Source: Stachybotrys elegans (lineage: Eukaryota; Ascomycota; Sordariomycetes; Hypocreales; Stachybotryaceae). Taken from it: DNA of 64,000 bases. The notes beneath the pieces are model-generated. The model saw only the letters and a program-made list of their open reading frames with translations, made no database searches and was not told where the DNA came from. Shown here piece by piece: positions 56,990 to 64,000 of the stretch. Position numbers and translations under genes: made by a program. How positions within the stretch are numbered: the first letter of the stretch is position 1; each line of letters opens with the position of its first letter. The stretch is taken from the NCBI GenBank assembly GCA_020746835.1, contig JAGPNK010000015.1:1-64000 (forward strand). Direction: 5' to 3'.

Positions 56990-58163
56990 GCGAATGATAG
57001 TGATGATTCCGCTGGGCCTCATAAGTTCGCTTTAACCACTGGATATAGCTATTAACGGCCCATTCAAGTGCTGGTTACGTGATGAAGCCGACCTATACAC
57101 CCAGAAACGTGAGGATGAAGGGAAAACTGAGTGGACTGTGCGAGAGGAGCGGATTATGACTACTTGGATTGTCTCTCCTGCTATGAAAACCCTAGAATCC
57201 AAAGCTCAGCTTGTCGCGAAGGCCTTCAAGGATTGCGGCATTAGCACCCTTCCAGACGGCTCTGAGGACTTCAAAATCAACATCAAAGATATATCTAGTG
57301 ATCAGATTGATCTCTCTGGATGGGAAAATGCCGAGGAAGTCATTGTCAAAGATGAGGAGCTTATACCTAGCTCTCAGGACTCTGTCATCGCCGGCGATGA
57401 CGATGACCCAGAGCTACGCCTCAGTCTTATGAAGACGAAGGAGCTAAAACATCTGCTAAGGTCAGCAAAGCTTCCAACAGCAGGAAACAAGAAGACTCTG
57501 CTTGCACGACTCTGTGACTATCTAAGGGAAAAGGATGACGATGATCCGGCTGAAGACACAATTTTAGTAGCGATAGATGACTGAGGCGAGGAAGATGACC
57601 CTGCTTATGATGCTTGATGGGCTTAATAGTAATTTTACTCAATTATCTATCCACCAAAAGGCCTTGCCCTTATGCTACATGCGAATTTGAGCCAACCTAT
57701 CATCATAACGCTCCCACCGCTTTCCTTGATCTTCAACCATACATAAACAACGCTGCCCACGTTAGAGGAGCTTATCAACGGCGTCACGGCTTCTCTTCCT
57801 TGACAACCCGTGATGCCGACCTCCTAGAGCAAAGAAAATACCCATTCTAACACCCGGTGACGAGGGCTTGCAGTATTCCAGTTGATAAACGCCTCCTAGC
57901 TCGAAGTAGGCCTCGTTTTCGAAGTCTCAGGTCACAACTAGGTAGCAGCGTTAGTGGCGGGCAATAGGGGCAGAAAACGCGACTCTAATATCACACATAT
58001 CACATCAATAAAGCCGGCTTCAGAAATCTCGAGGGCTTCAATTGCGGCATGGTCAGCAGGATTAAGAAGGTGGGCAGGGATGATGTTACATTACAGTCAA
58101 GATTCGGTTGCTAACAAAGTTAGGTGGCGCTGAATCCGTCGCGCCATTTCGCCACTAGCGGCT
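56990..58163 (+). mobile_element. Pogo-like transposase relic, copy 2 (5'-truncated)
   Basis: Homology with copy 1 starts near 56995 (MIPLGLISSL, DIAINGPFKCWLRDEADLYT). It continues in one long frame from KTEWTVREERIMTTWI through LESKAQLVAKAFKDCGIS, GSEDFKINIKDISSDQIDLS and an acidic linker to the SAP-like motif LKHLLRSAKLPTAGNKKTLL, ending at ILVAIDD (57582). The catalytic core upstream is absent. The 3' non-coding ~550 bases match copy 1 to GCGGCTCCA at about 58168. Copy 2 is better preserved in its tail than copy 1. Confidence 0.7.
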
Positions 58164-58703
58164 CCACATCAATTCTGAACTTTTTCGAGTTTCCTACGGT
58201 AGGTCCTAGACCGACCTATGAAGACCGCTTTAATACAGTATGTTTTTGCAAGTTGATCTCTTTTTGCTGTCGGCGGATCATGGATGGCAGCAGGGCTGAT
58301 GGAGGGACGCTGTATGGAATAGTGAGACAAATGGGATTAGATTTTCAGACGTACCGCGAGTGGCAGCTACTCGTAGATGGTTTGGATAAAAGACGCAATC
58401 TTCATATTTTGTCTTGGTTTTGGAAATAAACTTGCAACGACATGGCATCCATCTCAGTGTGTCAGCATGATGGCATTCAACATTTGACTTGCATCAAATC
58501 CACCCCTGTCCAGCCGTAGTCTATTATTGAAGATAAATGCGTGGAGTATCACGTGTCCATTTGCGGCTGAAGAGCCAACACCAGCTCCTAATCTCCCTTG
58601 CCTTGGGCTGGGACTCTCTTCGACCTCTCGTAATCCTATCATCGTGGTTAAGTTTTCAGTTCCTTCAGACTATAGCCAAGACTTGGCGCCTTGGTCACCT
58701 TCC
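58164..58703. other. Short intergenic stretch before HET gene 2
   Basis: Nothing recognised. The frame of the HET gene is open for some distance upstream of its first good ATG, but that part does not resemble HET proteins. Confidence 0.4.
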
Positions 58704-60946
58704 ATGTCGCAATACACTTACACACCCATCGATGCCGAGTCAAGCAACTTCCGGCTTGTTCGCATCCTACCCCCCATCAAGCCCCTGCTTCCTGGCTTCT
58801 CGGAGACGATCCGCGTAGAAATCATCGAGACGAGCCTACAATCCAGCCTCGAGTATGATGCCTTGTCATATGCCTGGAACCTGTCGCCCAAGGACAAGAC
58901 GCCGAACCGGCGCGTCGTCGTCGAAACCAAGGACGGCCCGCGGGACTTGATGATATTCCAGCCGCTCGAAGTCGCCCTGAAACATCTCTACTCTGCCCAC
59001 CAGCGCCCTATATTTGTCGATCAGATCTGCATTGACCAGTTTGACCTGGTTGAAAAAGAGCACCAGGTTGGCATCATGCGAGAGATTTACTCCAACTGTG
59101 AAAGAGCCATCATCTGGTTGGGACCTGGAACTCGCGCTTCTGATCGCTACTATCGCTTCGCGCAAGAGATCAACCAGGAAGGCGTCATGAGTCGCGTCAT
59201 CGGCCCCAGGGCTACGCAATTCATGAACGTCGTCGACGCAGTCATGAATCCAGCCCGTGAGGTCACTGAGAGTGAAAGAGAGGACCGAGATGATATACTC
59301 GACATGATCTCGCGATACGGTCACCGCTACCCGCTGGACGGTATCACCGACGTGTTCCAGCGGCTCTGGTTCACTCGCCTATGGACAATCCCAGAGGCAT
59401 GCCTCGCCCCGAATCTCGTCTTTACCTGTGGCAGGCATACCATGTGCTACGATTGTTTCCGCAGCGGCGTTCTCTTCTACAACCTCTGCAACCTCCATTG
59501 GGTAAAATACACAGTGTCCAAAGTAAGCTCCTCGCACCTCAAGCAGCGATACATGATCCTGGAGCTCTCAGGCTCCCTGACACGCATCATCCAGGAGCGA
59601 AATGTGATCCACCAGTTGCAGGGGCGACTGGGCATATACAACATCATTTTGAAATACAACGTCAATGATCATCAAGCCAAAATCGACGCGACGCTACCCC
59701 AAGACAGAATATTTGCCTTGCTAGGGCTGACATCAAACGACGACCAGCTCGGGGCCCTGATCAAACCGAACTATCAGGACGACGTAAACATCATCTACAC
59801 AGACCTCGCGGTGCTGCTCTTGCGGCATAACCTGGATGCGCTCTTGTTTGTCCAGAGCGGCAAGAGGGCCGGCATGCCCTCCTGGGTCCCCGACTGGACC
59901 ATGTCGCTCAAGATCCCCTACGGATACTCGAAGCTCACAGATGCAGTATTCCGTGCCGGTGGCGAGCATGACGGACAAAACATCCGCTACCGTCAGGATG
60001 GCAATGTTTTGACACTGCCGGGAATCCATGTCGATAGGATAACACATGTCGGCACCGGCACGCTCAACGTTGATGTCATCAACCGTCCCTTCGAGTGGCT
60101 CGACTTTCGATCAGCAAAGCGTTTCTACGACGAGCTATCTCAGGCGATACGCGATGCTACCTCATCCCCCGACTCTCCATACGCGTCGCGTGATGTGGAC
60201 GACGTGGCAGTGAGGGTCGCGGACGGCGGGCTAGTCTTGAAGCACCTGGAATCCAAGTTTGGAGACCAAGCCCTCACGCATCTGCGCAAGTTCCACAAGC
60301 CTCTGATATACTTGGCGGCGACTTGATTAAGAGCGATGAGACGATAAGCTCGCTCTCCATCGGTCGCATATTCACCACGGTCGGTATTATCCCCTGGTAC
60401 CTCTTCCCGGGACCTGAATTGGATACCCTCTTCCTGTGTGCCAGGGAACCAAGGAATGCCGCATGGAGCATCGTGGATGGCGTCGCTGAGCTCATCACGG
60501 ACGTAGTAGTCACCATTGGGAGTTCGTTGGCGGTATCCGTTGCAACGCTTCGTGTCAAGCTGCGCGAACGCTTCGCTCCCCGGAGGCTCCGTGTTCCCGC
60601 GGCCGACCTCAAAAGAATCGCAAATCAGATCGGCGTGGATGGTGATACTATGCAAGACCCCGACATGTACGTTCTGATTCAGAGTTTGATCAGGAATACC
60701 GGTAGGAGGGTGTACAGGACCGAGAAGGGCTACGTCGGACTGTGCTCGCCTGGCACAGAGCCTGGCGATTGTGTTGCAGTATTTCTTGGGGGCTCGGTGC
60801 CTCATGTGATACGCCAAAAGTCGGACGTCCTTCCTGGGGAGGAGATGTGGACGTATATGGGTGAGGCGTATTGCGAAGGGGTCATGGAGGGTGAGGCTGT
60901 GGGGAACAATTTTGCCTCTTCAAAGCGAATCTTTTCACTTGTTTGA
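58704..60946 (+). CDS. HET-domain protein, frame interrupted near 60.3 kb
   Basis: The start is the ATG of MSQYTYTPIDAESSNFRLVR. The HET domain covers about residues 50-240: YDALSYAWNLSP, PIFVDQICIDQFDLVEKEHQ, RAIIWLGPG and RLWFTRLWTIPEACLA. Next come the usual later blocks DRIFALLGLTSNDD, IKPNYQDDVNIIYTDLA and GMPSWVPDWT. The first frame ends at TGA 60324-60326 (KPLIYLAAT). The neighbouring frame continues with GRIFTTVGIIPWYLF and the expected HET C-terminus (RTEKGYVGLCSPGTEPGDCV, VAVFLGGSVPHVI, GEAYCEGVMEGEAV), stopping at 60946. I found no convincing intron at the switch, so a one-base indel is likely. The N-terminal 540 residues, with the complete HET domain, would still be made. Confidence 0.7.
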
Positions 60947-61199
60947 TTGCCGACAAATGCTTTAGTTTGGTATACATTGAGGTGGTGACAACCACATCGA
61001 CTCATCATGATAATACTTTCGGGCTTTCGAGTGACACATCACACGGCCCTGATGCCAGGCTCTTCCAAGGCTCTGGCTTTCCGACTATCCGAGTATTGAG
61101 GTGCAAATCGAGCCCTAGAATAGACTTGAACTACCTAGATCGAGTTGAATCATCGCCTCTTAGCTTGGCTTATGGACATTCATAGACATTCATGGATTT
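60947..61199. other. Short intergenic stretch
   Basis: Nothing recognised. It separates the HET gene from a transposase tail. Confidence 0.35.
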
Positions 61200-61822
61200 A
61201 GATGTCCAGCATGGTATACTCGCTACAAGCACGGCATCAAAGGGTTATCCGTACCCACCTTCGTGAAGGCTGGATTGCCTTCTCCCGGCTACAATTCCTC
61301 ACAAAGTTCACAGAAATCTTCATGGCGGGATTTAAAAAGAAGAACATTATCTCAGGATTCCAGAAAACTGGTCTTTCCCTCCCTCATCTGCCCCAGTGCT
61401 GGCAAACCTCGCTCAAAAGATGCTGGCCACTCGTCAGCCTGTCGGGGCCAATCTAGAAGCCTACCTTCCGCGAGAGCAGCGATTCGCTCTTGCCGAGGCC
61501 TTTATTGCTACACTTGCCACAGACCTAGGCCCTATTCTAAGTACACCAACGCGCCGGGAGCTGCGTAATGTACGGCAGCTTCTCAATGAAGCCGGGCTCC
61601 TTGACCGTGATCGAGAAAAGTATGCAAATCACACCCAACAGCGTATTGAAAAGCAGGCTCGCTGCTTGCGGCGAGGCAGCATTATCAGGCCCGGCGGCGA
61701 CTTTATTACAAGCACGTCTCTGCATGAGATACAGGAACACGAGGACTACAACAACATGAAGGCACAGATGAAGTCACAGCGGACAGAACTTGCCCAACAC
61801 CGCAGTCAGGTCATCAGGGAGC
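61200..61822 (+). mobile_element. Pogo/Fot-like transposase C-terminal fragment
   Basis: RVIRTHLREGWIAFSRLQFL, TKFTEIFMAGFKKKNIISGF and QKTGL match the end of fungal DDE transposases. A one-base deletion near 61377 shifts to PPSSAPVLANLAQK, then RRELRNVRQLLNEAGLLDRD, NHTQQRIEKQA and an oligomerisation-like tail. The family differs from the two SAP-tailed relics at 43 and 57 kb. The frame then runs without a stop into antisense Zn2Cys6 sequence at about 61820, so that breakpoint is a junction of two unrelated pieces. Confidence 0.65.
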
Positions 61823-62216
61823 TTGGCCAGCTGCGTCCTCGGCGTCCCGTGAGGGCTAAGGCCCGGCGGCGTCTCAAACACACAATCCACGAGCCCCTTC
61901 CTACAGGGTGCACACTGTGGTCGGGCCCCATTGCACTGTTGGGGGATAAGTCTCTCTCAGCATCTGGAATCCGAGGCTCAGAGCTACCTTGATCTTTCGT
62001 TTTCTACAGTCTAGCGCACCGAGTCAGCCTTATTCTGGCAGACATCCATTTTAGATGACTGGGGGTCGCACTTTTGCATGCAACCATTACTGCTTGACGT
62101 TTGCGGGGTAGGTCACTGTTTGCCATGCTTGGTCCAGCAAACCGTACACCCCGGTTGTCGTTGAGGCTTGGATCTCGGGGCAAGAGGTCTCGCAGTTTCC
62201 TTTTCGGTGGTGTCAT
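61821..62216 (-). pseudogene. Truncated second copy of the Zn2Cys6 gene
   Basis: On the minus strand, MTPPKRKLRDLLPRDPSLND, RFAGPSMANSDLPRKRQAVM and VACK reproduce the start of the gene at 35995. Both introns are in the same places and the same cysteine exons are kept (NCRKRKIKCNGARPQC). Similarity begins only a few bases before the ATG and stops about 20 codons after the cluster, at the transposase tail. It retains the DNA-binding cluster but none of the rest. Confidence 0.7.
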
Positions 62217-62701
62217 CGTGCGTAGATATACCGAACCAACCCAGAAGCGTCCTACGAAGAATGCTCTGAAGGGTGGGGATGGATGAATTATTGACGAATT
62301 AGGTGTGCGCTGTTTCCGCACATCGGCGCAGACGAATGCGTGAAGGCTTGATTCCTACAAATGGAAATAGGGGCTGCAAGCCCCCTAGCTATCTAAGGGA
62401 GCGGATAAATGGTTATGCCGCTTACACCAATCAGGGCAGCGTTCGCTGCCCTGCTACCAATTTCACGCACAACCGTTACTTAATTGATCTTTGTTGGGTT
62501 GTCATGATGATGCCATTCTTAGTAAATACCCGGAGCGAGCTTCGGCTGTCCGCCAACCCCGCTAACCGGGCATGTCTGCTTATGTATGTATCTAGCGGCT
62601 ACAACTGAGTAGGAATAGAACTAAGCAAACTTCATCTCACCCTTACAACCTCACGGTGTCTTCCCAAGTCTAGGGCGATCTTGTGATGCACGGTTTTAAA
62701 G

Positions 62702-63814
62702 ATGGGAAAGTATGAGAAGGGTCACCGAAGCGATGACACAAGCGGAGATTCTGCAAGCTCCTTTACCTCCGCAGGTGCGAACGACTCCTTGGATACAGAA
62801 GCCGCCGAATCGGACGACGTGTCCCTCTTGCACTCACGAGACGAAGAAGATGCTGATGCTACGACTTTTCATCCGCTCAGTCGCTTACCGCCGGAACTGA
62901 GACGCCATATTTGGAAACTCTTTTGCCCCGAAATCACTCTCAAGTCACGGTTGCTGGACATTACCATTGGGCCACCTTCGGAAAAACATGCACGGGAATG
63001 CTCTTGGCCTCCGGGTATGCGCCCATGGACTGCACGCGATGGCCATATCCTGAAAACTATGACATTGAACACGCGACGGGTCCTTTCAGTGAACCAAGAA
63101 TCTCGAACAATAGCCCTGAAGTCGTTCCCGGACTGCCTGAGTTTGGATCTGGCGTCCGGTGATGCTATCGTACGATTCAACAAGGAAACCGATGTCATTT
63201 TGCTGACGGGTTACGGCATGGATCACCACGACACCAGAAATTATCATTTTCCCGACTTTGCCGCGCAGATCAAGCAGCTTGCTATATCGGCCACGCTGGG
63301 TTATAATTCGACGGCGGGCAATTCGGCAGATCTCCAAGGTGCCTTCTTTCGGCAATTCCCGAACCTGGAAAGAGTATTCTTCCTTCTAGAGAACGTGCAG
63401 CATGGTACTACTAGAAACCTACGATGGTGTGTACCTGAATATGTTCACGAGCTGTTTGTCGACACCTTCAAAGAGGCGCCTTGTCACGGCGAGGACATGC
63501 AGATGGTCTTCTGCTGGCCAAATGTAAACAAGTACAAGACGTTTCACGATATACATGGTAGAAAATGTCACTTTCTACCCAAAGATGAGTTGCTGGAGTT
63601 AGGCATTGAATCCTACCCCATGGCCATCTTTCAGTCTGGGTCGGGACTAGCTTGGTATAAGAACTTGCAAGCGAAGCTGGCATCTAGGCCGCCCGATCTC
63701 ACGCCAGATATTGATACGGAGTCCGGAGAAGCGTCTGACGAAGTTTCGGAACCGGTCCAGTACGAGAGCGATGGCATAGACGATGACCCCATTAGTGACA
63801 TTAACGAAGATTAA
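62702..63814 (+). CDS. 2EXR-domain protein
   Basis: A single exon of 370 residues from MGKYEKGHRSDDTSGD. Residues 1-55 are acidic and Ser-rich. The 2EXR motif, an F-box-like fungal domain of unknown function, follows: TFHPLSRLPPELRRHIWKLF, and about 75 residues later RRVLSVNQESRTIALKSFPD, with DVILLTGYGMDHH further on. The C-terminus is again strongly acidic (ESDGIDDDPISDINED). Length and order are normal for the family and nothing is broken. The biological role is unknown. Confidence 0.75.
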   Translation: MGKYEKGHRSDDTSGDSASSFTSAGANDSLDTEAAESDDVSLLHSRDEEDADATTFHPLSRLPPELRRHIWKLFCPEITLKSRLLDITIGPPSEKHARECSWPPGMRPWTARDGHILKTMTLNTRRVLSVNQESRTIALKSFPDCLSLDLASGDAIVRFNKETDVILLTGYGMDHHDTRNYHFPDFAAQIKQLAISATLGYNSTAGNSADLQGAFFRQFPNLERVFFLLENVQHGTTRNLRWCVPEYVHELFVDTFKEAPCHGEDMQMVFCWPNVNKYKTFHDIHGRKCHFLPKDELLELGIESYPMAIFQSGSGLAWYKNLQAKLASRPPDLTPDIDTESGEASDEVSEPVQYESDGIDDDPISDINED

Positions 63815-64000
63815 GGGAGCGAAGTTATGAGACGGCATCGCAGCAGGTTCGGCACCTCCATCTATTCCTAGCTAGGGCGGATTTGCAGTCGGATAGTCCA
63901 TAAATTAGTGTCCGTTCTTTTTTTCTTTGACACCGCTCGCAACGGCAGCACCAAGATATCACGCTGCCGAAGCGGCACCCCCAGTTGGAACCGGCATATT
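63815..64000. other. Right edge, no feature
   Basis: 186 bases after the 2EXR stop codon with no recognisable element apart from a T-rich run at about 63918-63928. Confidence 0.4.

Overview
The window is nuclear DNA of a filamentous ascomycete (Pezizomycotina). Most genes are split by short introns of about 40-90 bp with GT...CTAAC/CTGAC...AG signals. The gene families are fungal: HET domain, NACHT/WD40 and NB-ARC/TPR NLRs, velvet factor, 2EXR, Zn2Cys6, GT25, Rtc3. No rRNA, tRNA, CRISPR or bacterial operon structure was recognised. It reads as a repeat-rich accessory region with a small island of conserved housekeeping-type genes at about 45.4-53.8 kb.

Left part (0-22 kb): a HET-ankyrin gene (minus) is bracketed by a family of short dispersed repeats. 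A small C2H2 zinc-finger gene follows. Next comes a NACHT-WD40 NLR (plus) whose P-loop region is damaged, then a 5'-truncated, frameshifted DUF3435/FluG-domain gene. I read that gene as a tyrosine recombinase of the Starship 'captain' type. A velvet-domain regulator follows, and then a large, apparently intact PNP-NACHT-WD40 NLR (minus, 1575 aa, 5 exons).

Middle part (22-45 kb): a GT25-like glycosyltransferase, a MITE, an intact cytochrome P450 and a decayed PDR-type ABC transporter lie in a row. Two broken NLR pieces are arranged head to head. Then come a Zn2Cys6 protein gene, an RNase H gene whose start codon abuts 20 perfect copies of a 7-mer, a PNP-NB-ARC-TPR NLR interrupted at a run of 14 C, and a pogo-like transposase relic.

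Right part (45-64 kb): reticulon-like gene (with a likely GC-AG intron), a solo LTR, an RTC3/SBDS-domain gene and a membrane alpha/beta-hydrolase. Then a chimera of a truncated short-chain dehydrogenase abutting a piece of V-ATPase subunit B, a second copy of the pogo-like relic, a second HET gene, another pogo transposase tail joined to a truncated second copy of the Zn2Cys6 gene, and a 2EXR-domain gene.

Functionally the window is dominated by non-self recognition / programmed cell death genes (two HET genes, three NLR loci, two NLR fragments). These sit among mobile-element relics in several states of decay, as expected for a fast-turnover, possibly Starship-derived, region. All splice sites and frame breaks were placed by eye; none was checked by alignment or RNA data.
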